A stretch of 64,000 nt of DNA from an uncultured Eubacteriales bacterium. GTDB lineage: Bacteria; Bacillota; Clostridia; Oscillospirales; Acutalibacteraceae. The DNA lies in NCBI GenBank assembly GCA_900316455.1, contig ONCX01000025.1, positions 1-64,000 of the forward strand, written 5' to 3'. The position numbers and the translations under genes were made by a program. Positions 14,880-23,304 of the stretch are shown here, one piece after another. Each line of letters opens with the position of its first letter. Within the stretch, counting starts at the first letter, position 1. The notes under the pieces were generated by a model. The model did no database searches. It was not told the DNA's origin and worked only from the letters and a program-made list of their open reading frames with translations.

Positions 14880-16229
14880 TTATTCATTGCCGTTTTTGAC
14901 GAGCCGCTGGAATTCGTCGCCGCGTACCTCGAAATTTTTGAACATATCGTAGCTGGAGGCGGCGGGGGAGAGAAGGCATATCTTGCCCTCGGCGGTTATT
15001 TCCTTTGCCTTTTCCACGCCCTTGTCGAAGTAGTAGCAGGGATATATTTTTATGCGCCTGTCAACGCCGTATTCCCTGAAAAGCGCTTCCATTCGTTCCG
15101 TAGTCTGACCGACGAGTACGATGCTGTCTATTTCGGCGGTGGTGAGAAACTGCGCGAGATCGTTGTAGTCGATGCCCCTGTCCATTCCGCCGAGAATAAG
15201 CGTGCCGACGTTGCCGAGCGATTTGACGGCGTTTATTGCGGAACGGCATATAGTTGAGATGGAATCGTCGTAATAGGTCACGCCGCCGAATGTTCCGACC
15301 CTTTCCAGTCTGTGGGCAAGAGGACGGAACGAAGCGAGCGAGGTTCTGAATTCATCGTCGCTTATATTGAAGATTTCCTTGCAGATATAATAATCCACGC
15401 CGATGTTGTAAAGATTGTGCTTGCCGACAAGGCATGTGTCGCCGGAATTTATTTCTATGGAGCCGTGCGGCACTGTTACGGTGTTTCCGCTCACGGAGAT
15501 ATCGGCAGGGACATTTTCGCCCAGACCGTCGCAGGCTGTGACGAGTCTTCCGGCCCGCGGATAGACCGAAAGCGTTTCAAGATCGGAGCAGTTGAGAATT
15601 ACGATATCTTCTTTGTCCTGACAGCTGAATACGTGCGATTTTGCCTTGATATAATTCTCCATTGTGACGTAATGATCGAGGTGTTCCTCATACAGATTAA
15701 GCACCACGCCGACGTGGGGCGAGTGCCTGACGAATTCAAGCTGGTGGCAGCTCATTTCAAATACTACTGACGTCCTGTCGTCAACCTTGTCGATATAGTC
15801 GAAGCAGGGAATTCCTATATTTCCGACAAAGATCGTATTGTCGTCGTGGTTTTTAAGCAGGTGGTAAAGCAGCGACGACGTAGTGCTTTTGCCCTTTGTG
15901 CCGGTTATGCCGAAGGTATTTTTGCCGAACGCCGTTAAAAACACCTCGGTCTGCGATGTGAGCCGGTCTATGATTTTTTCGGGGCTGAACACGGGAATTC
16001 CGGGGCTTTTGAAGATATAATCGAAGCCGTCGAAATCAATTCCCCTTGCTCCGGTATCCCAGAAATCACAGTCGGGATAGGGAGTCATGTCGATCTCCTT
16101 GCTGTCGGCAAGGGTGAGATGCATGTCGGGATATATCGAGCGGATATAATTGAATGTGGAAATGCCCTCTCTGCCCATTCCCCAAATGACGATTTTTTTA
16201 TTTTCAATAAACGAGATGATGTTTTTCAT
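14880..16229 (-). CDS. murD: UDP-N-acetylmuramoyl-L-alanine--D-glutamate ligase MurD
   Basis: About 449 residues, the normal MurD length. It adds D-glutamate to UDP-MurNAc-L-Ala in the cytoplasm during peptidoglycan precursor synthesis. Domain 1 begins KIVIWGMGREGISTF (nucleotide-type fold). The ATP loop is GITGTKGKSTTSS, followed by FEMSCHQLEFVRHSPHVGVV, LNLYEEHLDHY and HNLYNIG. The C-terminal domain carries the DDSISTI and LGGMDRGIDY blocks. ATG 16229 gives the expected N-terminus, but TTG 16238 is nearer the AAAGG site and cannot be excluded. In most Firmicutes murD sits in the dcw cluster; here it stands apart. Confidence 0.93.
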   Translation of the reverse strand: MKNIISFIENKKIVIWGMGREGISTFNYIRSIYPDMHLTLADSKEIDMTPYPDCDFWDTGARGIDFDGFDYIFKSPGIPVFSPEKIIDRLTSQTEVFLTAFGKNTFGITGTKGKSTTSSLLYHLLKNHDDNTIFVGNIGIPCFDYIDKVDDRTSVVFEMSCHQLEFVRHSPHVGVVLNLYEEHLDHYVTMENYIKAKSHVFSCQDKEDIVILNCSDLETLSVYPRAGRLVTACDGLGENVPADISVSGNTVTVPHGSIEINSGDTCLVGKHNLYNIGVDYYICKEIFNISDDEFRTSLASFRPLAHRLERVGTFGGVTYYDDSISTICRSAINAVKSLGNVGTLILGGMDRGIDYNDLAQFLTTAEIDSIVLVGQTTERMEALFREYGVDRRIKIYPCYYFDKGVEKAKEITAEGKICLLSPAASSYDMFKNFEVRGDEFQRLVKNGNE

Positions 16230-16418
16230 TGCCTGCAAACCGACCTTTCTTTGCTTATTAAACAAATTATAGCATTTGCCGTGAGCTTTGTCAATTTGAC
16301 CGCTTGGATAAAAATATTAAATTATAATTGCAAAAATAGTAAATATGTGTTATGATAATATAGATCCGGATTCTCAGGAATATCGGATAAAATATAATTT
16401 ATAAGGGGTAATTCAAAA

Positions 16419-16736
16419 ATGGTAATCGTAAACACGGATTATATTACGGGTCAGAAGCTTCAGGTTCTGTCGATAGTAAGGGGAAGCGTCGTAATGACCA
16501 AGCATATCGGCTCCGACATAGGCGCATCGTTCAAGACGCTTGTCGGCGGCGAGATCAAGGCTTACACAGATATGCTCAACAACGCCCGCGAGATAGCGAC
16601 AGCGAGAATGATGGAGGACGCGGCGCGTTTCGGCGCGGACGCGGTTGTTAACGTCAGGTACACAACCTCTTCCGTAATGCAGGGAGCTTCGGAAATACTT
16701 GCTGTCGGCACGGCGGTAAAATTCATTCAGCAGTAA
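16419..16736 (+). CDS. YbjQ/UPF0145 family protein
   Basis: 105 residues matching the YbjQ (DUF74) family over its whole length: an N-terminal strand with GQKLQVLSIVRGSVV, the central AREIATARMMEDAARFGADAV, and the C-terminal VRYTTSSVMQGASEILAVGTAV. The family forms a pentameric ring in solved structures; its biological role is unknown. AAGGGG lies upstream of ATG 16419. It is followed 14 bases later by gtrA and probably heads an operon reaching to the PlsC gene. Confidence 0.88.
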   Translation: MVIVNTDYITGQKLQVLSIVRGSVVMTKHIGSDIGASFKTLVGGEIKAYTDMLNNAREIATARMMEDAARFGADAVVNVRYTTSSVMQGASEILAVGTAVKFIQQ

Positions 16737-16750
16737 ACGGAGGTTGACTC

Positions 16751-17245
16751 ATGTCCCGGTTGGAAAAAAGCGGCGTCTGGAACAAAATCATTAAGATTGC
16801 CACAAGCGAGGTCTTTTCATATCTTTTTTTCGGGGTATGCACGACGGTTGTGAATATAGCCGTATTTCAGCTATGCTGCTCGGCTATGGGAATTCACGCT
16901 CTTATTTCAAATATCATAGCGTGGATATTCGCCGTTGCCTTTGCGTATGTCACAAACAGGATTTTCGTCTTTCACAGCAGGGAGAATTCTCCCGTTGGCA
17001 TTGCGCGGGAAGCCGGATCGTTTGTGGGAGCGAGGCTTTTTTCGCTGCTGGTTGACGAGCTGATTATCTGGCTTATGGTTAGCGTGATGGGCTATATCGC
17101 AATTGAACGGCTCCTTGCCGATTTTCTCGGCTGTCCTCTGAAGGACGCGAAATCGCTTTTCGCTAAGGTTTGTTCAAACGTTGTGGTGGTAATTATGAAT
17201 TACGTGCTGAGCAAGATGATTATTTTCAAAAAGGGTGAGGAATAA
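16751..17245 (+). CDS. GtrA-like flippase-type membrane protein
   Basis: 164 residues with four membrane helices in the GtrA pattern: FSYLFFGVCTTVVNIAVFQL, then ISNIIAWIFAVAFAYVTNRIF with its conserved AYVTNR-FVF junction. GtrA proteins move lipid-linked sugars across the membrane or support teichoic acid glycosylation. A GT2 of the matching polyprenyl-phosphate type is encoded far away at 60708-61670. GGAGG at 16740-16744 supports ATG 16751. The next gene starts one base after the stop. Confidence 0.85.
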   Translation: MSRLEKSGVWNKIIKIATSEVFSYLFFGVCTTVVNIAVFQLCCSAMGIHALISNIIAWIFAVAFAYVTNRIFVFHSRENSPVGIAREAGSFVGARLFSLLVDELIIWLMVSVMGYIAIERLLADFLGCPLKDAKSLFAKVCSNVVVVIMNYVLSKMIIFKKGEE

Positions 17246-17246
17246 T

Positions 17247-18632
17247 ATGAACTCGCAATTCAACGGCAACGGTTACAATGAGGATAAGGCTGCCGGAAAC
17301 GCCATGCCTGCCTTTTCCGGCGCTTTTGACGACGACAGCGCGCGTCCGACATTGCTGACCAACGGTCAGCCGGAGCAGACGCAGTATATTCCGCCGATGT
17401 ACGGTCAGCCGATGTACGGACAGCCGCAGTTCGGTCAGTATGCGCCGCCGATGTACGGACAGCCGGTGTATTACGCGCCTCCGGTATATATTCAGCAGCC
17501 GATGCTGCCTAAGAATGTCGTGGACAGGAAGCTCTTCCGCACGCATTGCTCAAGAGTGGGGCTAATGCTCATGGCGGACTTCGGACTGATGTTCGCCGTG
17601 CAGTTTGTTGTTCTCATGGCGGCGATTGTAATTCTTGTCGTCAGGAACAGAATAGATATTTCCGGCGGCGACGTTGCGGGATTCAGCGCGGCTCTGCTCG
17701 GCGCTCCGTTTATGCTCGCCGGCGGTCTTTCGGCAATCGCCGGAAACATGACGCCCGCCGCTCTGCACCTTCGCAAATGGAATTTTAAATTTTCAGACCC
17801 GTTCAGGGGCGACAAGCTAAGTCCGTTTTTTACGCTGGCTGCTCTCCTTACTGCGCTTGGTCTGAACAGCGCGTGGTGCGAGGCGTATGAGTACCTCAGA
17901 AGCTGGTTCGGGAATGTTATGGACTATATCCCCGAATCGTCCGATAAGCTCTACAGTCCGGAAACAATGTCTCTTGCCGGAATGATACTGTATCTTACGT
18001 GGGTCTGCGTTATCGCTCCGGTAACAGAGGAATACATGTTCCGCGGCGCAATGCTCAAAACCCTGTCACATTACGGCTCCGGCTTTGCCATAGCCGCCTC
18101 CGCGTTTGCGTTCGGACTTATGCACGGCAATATGCAGCAGACGCCCATGGCATTCCTTATTGGACTGATAATGGGGTATGTCGCCTCGAAATCGGGCAAT
18201 ATCCGTCAGACGATATTCATTCACGCCGCAAACAACACCATAGCTTCGCTTCCACAGATAATTAATTATTTCAAGCCGGAGTGGAATGAAGCCTACGAAA
18301 ATTACATCGGTTCATTTGATGAATTCACAATGACATTCGCCGCTTTTGCGCTGCTTTATTTCATGTTCAGAAGATCGCGTGGACTCAGGGCGCGCAGGAA
18401 GAGAATTCTTTCCGGCTCGGACAGGATAAGACGCGCCGAACGCTTATGGCTCCGGCTTGAGGTTCCTGACGTGAGGAGAATTCCGAGACTCGATTCGGTA
18501 AAGCATAAATTCTGCCATTTCGTTACGTCAGGCGGCATGATATTCTTCATCGTCGTCTGTCTGCTGAGTGTGTTCATAATGAGCTTTTTACCGTATATTA
18601 TCAAACAGCCGATCCCGGGAATGGGATTTTGA
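17247..18632 (+). CDS. CPBP-family intramembrane glutamic protease
   Basis: 461 residues. The cytoplasmic N-terminus is rich in Gly, Tyr, Pro and Gln with repeated YGQP units (about 55-85). Eight or so membrane helices follow, holding the three CPBP motifs: EEYMFRG (Glu261-Glu262, Arg266), FGLMHGN (His293) and HAANN (His326, Asn330). These residues form the active site of Rce1-like proteases; the substrate is unknown. After a charged loop a last helix at about 435-455 (MIFFIVVCLLSVFIMSFL) is an addition to the usual core. GGGTGAGG upstream favours ATG 17247, which directly abuts gtrA. Confidence 0.85.
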   Translation: MNSQFNGNGYNEDKAAGNAMPAFSGAFDDDSARPTLLTNGQPEQTQYIPPMYGQPMYGQPQFGQYAPPMYGQPVYYAPPVYIQQPMLPKNVVDRKLFRTHCSRVGLMLMADFGLMFAVQFVVLMAAIVILVVRNRIDISGGDVAGFSAALLGAPFMLAGGLSAIAGNMTPAALHLRKWNFKFSDPFRGDKLSPFFTLAALLTALGLNSAWCEAYEYLRSWFGNVMDYIPESSDKLYSPETMSLAGMILYLTWVCVIAPVTEEYMFRGAMLKTLSHYGSGFAIAASAFAFGLMHGNMQQTPMAFLIGLIMGYVASKSGNIRQTIFIHAANNTIASLPQIINYFKPEWNEAYENYIGSFDEFTMTFAAFALLYFMFRRSRGLRARRKRILSGSDRIRRAERLWLRLEVPDVRRIPRLDSVKHKFCHFVTSGGMIFFIVVCLLSVFIMSFLPYIIKQPIPGMGF

Positions 18633-18655
18633 GAATTAAAGGACGGTATTCACAG

Positions 18656-19231
18656 ATGAAAAAAATTCTTGCGGTTGCTCTGTTTATCTGCTGTGCGGCG
18701 TTCATGGTTACGCTTGCGGGCTGTTCGCAGGTGGCTGAGAAAATAGGGATAATCGGCGACAAGGGTAAAAGCTATTCCGAGACGATGAATGAAAAGCTCG
18801 TTTCGTTCACCGACTGCGCCAATGCGCTCTGCGATTCCCTTGAGCGTATCGCGGACAGGACATACGCGCCCACCGACAGTCAGACGGCGGATATTCAGGA
18901 TAAGCTCGACGCTTTCGGCAGGGCGTGCGGGGAGCTTGCGGGACAGAAAGCCCCGGCGGAGTATTCCGTAGCGCAGGAAGCAATGAATGAGGCTATGGAG
19001 AATTACGCGGACGCAATAGAGAAATGCGGCGCTCTGCTTGAATTTTACGGCGCGTATGACGACATGTTCCGCAAATACAAGGATCCCGCTGAGGGAAAGG
19101 CGGCAATTGAAAAAAACGAACGTGCGCTCTATGAGGATTTTGCAAACGCGATGAAGAAAGCAGATGATTCGTTCAGAACCGCTTGCGAAAAATTCGACAG
19201 CGTAAATAAACAGAATAATTCAGAGGAGTGA
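18656..19231 (+). CDS. Small lipoprotein, unknown function
   Basis: About 191 residues. A lipoprotein signal (MKKILAVALFICC..., lipobox LAGC) predicts lipid attachment at the cysteine near residue 25 and display on the outer face of the membrane. The mature part is mostly helical and charged, with no recognised domain. AAAGGA lies about 12 bases before ATG 18656. It follows the CPBP gene by 23 bases and overlaps none of its neighbours, suggesting one operon with the protease and acyltransferase. Confidence 0.72.
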   Translation: MKKILAVALFICCAAFMVTLAGCSQVAEKIGIIGDKGKSYSETMNEKLVSFTDCANALCDSLERIADRTYAPTDSQTADIQDKLDAFGRACGELAGQKAPAEYSVAQEAMNEAMENYADAIEKCGALLEFYGAYDDMFRKYKDPAEGKAAIEKNERALYEDFANAMKKADDSFRTACEKFDSVNKQNNSEE

Positions 19232-19236
19232 CATCA

Positions 19237-20598
19237 GTGGCAGCAACAGAGGAAAAGGCAGCGGCGGCGGAAACCGCGGGCAGGAATGAAGCTATTCAGG
19301 ATAAAGGCAGAAACGGCAAAAAGAAAGCGCCAAAAAAGAAATACAATCTGCCCAGGCATAAATTCTGGTTTGCAATAGGCAGACCGCTGACAATGGCGTT
19401 CCTGAAAATAAAGGCGAATTTCAAGCGCACAGGCAACGACCTGACAAACCGCCCCTACATGATACTTTGCAACCACGCGTGCGACCTCGATCCGCTGATG
19501 GTTATAAATTCAGTGCCCGGAGTGGTTCACGCGCTGGCGAGCGATCATCTTTTCAAGAATCCCATATTCGGAGGATTTGTGGCTCACGTTGCGGGACCTA
19601 TACCAATTGTGCGCGCCCAGATGGATCTGAAATCCATCAAGGAGGCGATGCAGGTGCGGAAGGACGGCGGAAGTCTGCTGATATTCCCCGAAGCCAACTG
19701 CTGTTATTCTTCCAAGACAAGCTACATCGCTCCCGCGATAGCCAAGCTGGTAAAGCAGTTCAAGATGCCGCTCGCGCTTTTCAACGTCAAGGGAAGCTAT
19801 CTTACCAAGCCGAGGTGGAGCAATTCGTGGCGCAAGGGCAGAACGACCTGCGAGCTTGTGCGCGTCATCGAGCCGGAGGAGCTTGCCAAAATGTCGGTGG
19901 ACGAGATTTACGCGGCGATCTGCGACGCTCTCAGCTTCAACGAGATGGAATATCAGCGTGAGCAGCACGTAACCTTCAAGGGTCACAACCTGCTCGAAGG
20001 CGCGGAGAGAATGCTCTTCCAGTGTCCGAAATGCGGCAGGCTTATGACCATGAAGAGCGAAGGCGACAGCATATTCTGCACCGAATGCGGCTACAGGGTG
20101 ACAATGAACAGCGAGGGCTTTTTTGAGGGCGAGGATTTGGTTTTCGATTCGTTCGACAGATGGGACGACTGGCAGCGCGAACAGGCGGTGAAGTTTGTGA
20201 GCGGCGGCAATTACGACGCGACTGGCGTAGAGCCGGTTATTATCACGCCGTCAAACGAGCTTTACAGGGCAAGGCGTGCCGAAAAGAACGTGCTTATAGG
20301 AGAGGGCAGCTTTGCTCTTTACTGCGACAGGCTGGAATTCGACGCAAAGGACGCTCTCGAAACCGACGCTGAAGGCAATACGGTCAGCACCGGCGCGAAG
20401 AAATTCGTGTGGAAGTTTGACGATATTTCCAAGTTGAGCTGCGTTCACAAGAACAGAATACAGATAGCCGTCGGCGAAAAGGATTATTTTGAGATACACT
20501 CCCAAAACACCTATCGTTCGGCATATGCCTACATGATATATTTTTACTGTCTGAAACGCCACGAGCAGGGCAAGGAAATGGATTTCTTCGGAATGTAA
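19237..20598 (+). CDS. 1-acyl-glycerol-3-phosphate acyltransferase (PlsC-like) with C-terminal zinc ribbon
   Basis: 453 residues. The acyltransferase core holds the HX4D-type motif NHACDLDP, the GPIPIVRAQ block and FPEANCC, all features of PlsC-like enzymes that acylate lysophosphatidic acid at the membrane. An N-terminal Ala/Glu/Lys-rich extension precedes it. Unusually, a zinc ribbon (FQCPKCGRLM...IFCTECGYRV, about residues 255-290) and a further ~160-residue domain follow. That tail may sense or bind a ligand; this is inference. GTG 19237 is chosen for GAGGAG at 19222-19228. It lies five bases after the lipoprotein stop. Confidence 0.8.
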   Translation: MAATEEKAAAAETAGRNEAIQDKGRNGKKKAPKKKYNLPRHKFWFAIGRPLTMAFLKIKANFKRTGNDLTNRPYMILCNHACDLDPLMVINSVPGVVHALASDHLFKNPIFGGFVAHVAGPIPIVRAQMDLKSIKEAMQVRKDGGSLLIFPEANCCYSSKTSYIAPAIAKLVKQFKMPLALFNVKGSYLTKPRWSNSWRKGRTTCELVRVIEPEELAKMSVDEIYAAICDALSFNEMEYQREQHVTFKGHNLLEGAERMLFQCPKCGRLMTMKSEGDSIFCTECGYRVTMNSEGFFEGEDLVFDSFDRWDDWQREQAVKFVSGGNYDATGVEPVIITPSNELYRARRAEKNVLIGEGSFALYCDRLEFDAKDALETDAEGNTVSTGAKKFVWKFDDISKLSCVHKNRIQIAVGEKDYFEIHSQNTYRSAYAYMIYFYCLKRHEQGKEMDFFGM

Positions 20599-20672
20599 CG
20601 CCGTAAGCCCATTATAAGTATATAATTATATGAGTATTTGATATTAAAATATAAAAAACAGCCCGAATTTTG

Positions 20673-20701
20673 TTGACATTATATCATACATGTGTTAAAA
20701 T
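20673..20701 (+). promoter_or_regulatory. Promoter of the YegP-like gene
   Basis: TTGACA at 20673-20678, 17-base spacer, TAAAAT at 20696-20701 with an extended TG at 20693-20694. It lies about 75 bases before the gene. Confidence 0.7.
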
Positions 20702-20777
20702 AAATTTGCGGAACCGCATATGAATATGCTATAAGCAATGCGGTAATACTGTTAAAACCTGAAAGGATGTTAATATC

Positions 20778-21146
20778 ATGGGAAAATTCGTAGTAAAACG
20801 TACCAACACCGGCATTAAGTTTGACCTCAAGGCGACTAACGGCGAGGTCATCGCAACGTCTGAGGTTTATACAACCGAAGCGGCATGCATGAAGGGCATT
20901 GAGAGCGTAAAGAACAACTGCGTCGGCGAGATCGAGGATCAGACCGTCGAAGAGGTTGTAAAGCAGAAGCACCCCAAGTTTGAAGTGTATGTTGACAAGG
21001 CTGGCGAGTACCGTTTCCGTCTCAAGGCGAGAAACGGCGAGATAATTGCCGTTTCCGAGGGCTACAAGGCAAAGGGCGGCTGTCTCAACGGAATTGAGAG
21101 CGTCAAGAAAAACGCGCCTGAAGCTGAGATAGTCAAAAAGGACTGA
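20778..21146 (+). CDS. YegP/UPF0339 (DUF1508) protein, two-repeat form
   Basis: 122 residues made of two DUF1508 units: residues 1-45 (FVVKRTNTGIKFDLKATNGE...GIESVKNN) and 55-115 (FEVYVDKAGEYRFRLKARNGE...GIESVKKN). Each unit is a small antiparallel sheet plus helix; function is unknown, though members occur as abundant small cytoplasmic proteins. GAAAGG lies upstream of ATG 20778. Monocistronic, with its own promoter and terminator. Confidence 0.88.
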   Translation: MGKFVVKRTNTGIKFDLKATNGEVIATSEVYTTEAACMKGIESVKNNCVGEIEDQTVEEVVKQKHPKFEVYVDKAGEYRFRLKARNGEIIAVSEGYKAKGGCLNGIESVKKNAPEAEIVKKD

Positions 21147-21169
21147 TTCTGATAATCTGACAGCGTATA

Positions 21170-21222
21170 AAAAAACAGCCGTGCCGTTGTATTCTGGCAA
21201 TACAGCGGTACGGCTTTTTGTG
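21170..21222 (+). terminator. Terminator after the YegP-like gene
   Basis: AGCCGTGCCGTTGTATT pairs with AATACAGCGGTACGGCT, flanked by an A tract before and a T tract after, so it could act on both strands for the convergent glycosyltransferase gene. Confidence 0.88.
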
Positions 21223-21225
21223 AGT

Positions 21226-22128
21226 TTAAGCGGTAAAATCCTCATTCATTTTTTTGCGTGTAAGTCTTAATTCGCCTATGAGCAACCTTTTGAACAGAAC
21301 CATCGACCATATAATAAAATCCCTGAGTTTTCCCACGGTTCTTTTCTCGCCGCGCCAGTCGCATAGTCTGTGGTATTTCCTGAAGATGATTTCGTGCGCC
21401 GGAGTTATGCCGCTCCACGACCACATGTTATGTCCGGCGTAGTGATATATGCAGCCGTGATAAAGAGCTGATCGTGTTTGTTCCTCATTGTAGATATAAT
21501 CCTTTGAATACTTGAGTATTTTCGGGATATCGCGTTCGCATATCATCAGGAGCATGTTGTAGCGCGGCTCTAACAATTTGATTTCGTCGCGCAGGATAAA
21601 ATTGATGGCGTCCTGATCGGGATAGACGAGCTTTTCGGGAAAGCTGTTGATATAGTCGATTATTTTTTCTGAGGCGTCAAGGCTGACCCATCTCTCCGTG
21701 TCGATAACGAGAACGCCGGAATTTATATAGGGATATGCGAGGTCAATTCCGAGAGCGGTTTTGCGCTGAAAGCTCTCTCCGTCGGAAACGCCTCCTATGC
21801 ATTTCCCGTCGAGCGGCAATGTGAAAAGCTCTGGTATCGGACGATCCATCAGCAGCCTGCCGTAAATTGCCCTGTTCCAGTTATTCGGAACCTTTGGAAC
21901 GATCTCCGATAATTTTTTCTCGATGTTGAAGAAGATTATTTCCGCGTTACGGAATTTACTTGCCTGTTTTTTGAGTCGTGATATATTTTCCTCTGAAATG
22001 CCGCAGTCCATAATGAAAAGCCTTAATTTATCCACGACCGGACACATGTTGTGCATTACAGAATAAGTGCATATTCCGAGGTACTTTACGTATTTGTCAT
22101 TGGAAACAAACAGAAAATCAGCGATCAT
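21226..22128 (-). CDS. GT8-family glycosyltransferase, DxD segment missing
   Basis: 300 residues, recognisable as family 8: an N-terminal Rossmann start (DFLFVSNDKYVKYLGICTYS), NWNRAIYGRLL, then IGGVSDGES, PYINSGVLVID, YPDQDAINF and a C-terminal HYAGHNMWSW. GT8 enzymes transfer a sugar from a nucleotide donor using a metal held by a DxD motif after the RLL helix (YLDxDxxV type). Here RLLMDRPIPE (to about residue 100) runs straight into LFTLPLDGKC, so roughly 20-25 residues with the DxD are absent while frame is kept. The protein is therefore probably inactive or altered. No sugar operon surrounds it. Confidence 0.75.
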   Translation of the reverse strand: MIADFLFVSNDKYVKYLGICTYSVMHNMCPVVDKLRLFIMDCGISEENISRLKKQASKFRNAEIIFFNIEKKLSEIVPKVPNNWNRAIYGRLLMDRPIPELFTLPLDGKCIGGVSDGESFQRKTALGIDLAYPYINSGVLVIDTERWVSLDASEKIIDYINSFPEKLVYPDQDAINFILRDEIKLLEPRYNMLLMICERDIPKILKYSKDYIYNEEQTRSALYHGCIYHYAGHNMWSWSGITPAHEIIFRKYHRLCDWRGEKRTVGKLRDFIIWSMVLFKRLLIGELRLTRKKMNEDFTA

Positions 22129-22478
22129 AATTTTTTCATCCCCAATCCATTACATAATAATTATAGCATTAAATTTCTAATTAGTCAAAAAAATTTTCAA
22201 ATAATGAGCTGAATTCCGAATTGCTTTGTTATTCTGATATTTTACATTTTGCAATTCAAATTCCAAGTATGATTTGATATTGGATTTTTATTGTGTATTT
22301 ACATTACGGTAGTCAATATATACAATTATTATTTCAAAAATTCTACGTATATGCGATAAGGAAATGTGTCTTATCATGTTCATAAACCATTTGACAAAGA
22401 CGTTAAATCATACTATACTCTATATGTAATGCTCTATGCTTTTTCATCAATTATATTTTAAGAGGAAGGAACAGCGAT
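22129..22478. other. AT-rich divergent intergenic region
   Basis: 350 bases between the GT8 and TVP38 genes. Apart from the rightward promoter at 22391-22419 and the ribosome site before 22479, nothing is recognised. No hairpin with a T tract and no small reading frame with a ribosome site was seen. Confidence 0.6.
22391..22419 (+). promoter_or_regulatory. Consensus promoter of the TVP38 gene
   Basis: Perfect TTGACA at 22391-22396, 17-base spacer, TATACT at 22414-22419; 60 bases before the start codon. Confidence 0.8.
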
Positions 22479-23204
22479 ATGTCAGAAAATACGGAAAAAA
22501 TGGTTGCAACAGAAACAGGCGGTGAGGCGCCGCAGACTGCGGAAGCTCCCGCGGCTGAAAGCAAAAGCGCGGGAAACGATGAGATTTATAAAAAACAGGG
22601 AAACCGCGCAGTAACGATTATAAGCAGAATATTTACCGTGCTGCTGCTTGCCGGCTGCGTTGTACTGGGGATTATCGGCTATCTCAGAGGGGCGTTCTCG
22701 TCGGTGGAGGCGCTTCAGGCGTGGATGGACAGCTACGGTATCTGGGCGCCTCTTATCTTTATCATACTTCAGGCGGTTCAGGTCATTATACCCATAATTC
22801 CAGGCGGCGTAACGCTTTTAGGCGGAGTTATCCTGTTTGGTCCGTGGTGGGGATTTGTGTACAATTACATCGGAATTATAGCAGGCTCCTTCGCTGTGTT
22901 TGCCATTTCACGAGTTTACGGCAAGCCGTTGATGTACAGGCTTTTCAAGCCGGAGTCGATAGAAAAGTACGAAAACTGGACAAGCAATCACGGACGTTTT
23001 GCCAAGCTGTTTGCCATAGCGATATTCCTTCCGGGCGCGCCGGACGGTCTTATCTGCTATCTTGCCGGAACCACTGAAATGTCGTGGAAGACCTATTCGC
23101 TTATCATTCTGCTCGCAAAGCCGATGTCAATAGCGCTTTACAGCGTGCTGTACCTGCTGGGAATCAATTCCCTGTCGGAGCTGATAGCGGCGTTGAAAAG
23201 GTAA
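22479..23204 (+). CDS. TVP38/TMEM64 (DedA-like) membrane protein
   Basis: 241 residues. An N-terminal ~45-residue Ala/Glu-rich polar region precedes about five hydrophobic segments. The VTT domain signature is present: VIIPIIPGGVTLLGGVILFGP and the re-entrant-like loop IFLPGAPDGLICYLAGTTEM. The VTT superfamily includes lipid scramblases and undecaprenyl-phosphate flippases; the exact substrate here is unknown. AAGAGGAAGGA lies just upstream of ATG 22479. It is followed by the MutS-like gene 100 bases later, on the same strand. Confidence 0.87.
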   Translation: MSENTEKMVATETGGEAPQTAEAPAAESKSAGNDEIYKKQGNRAVTIISRIFTVLLLAGCVVLGIIGYLRGAFSSVEALQAWMDSYGIWAPLIFIILQAVQVIIPIIPGGVTLLGGVILFGPWWGFVYNYIGIIAGSFAVFAISRVYGKPLMYRLFKPESIEKYENWTSNHGRFAKLFAIAIFLPGAPDGLICYLAGTTEMSWKTYSLIILLAKPMSIALYSVLYLLGINSLSELIAALKR

Positions 23205-23304
23205 TCTGAGACGCGTGCGCTTTTTTGCTGTCAGAGGACGACAGGAATATCCGCTGGCTGAATTATACAGAGCATTCATTTTATAAAGAAATGAGGTAAT
23301 CCGA

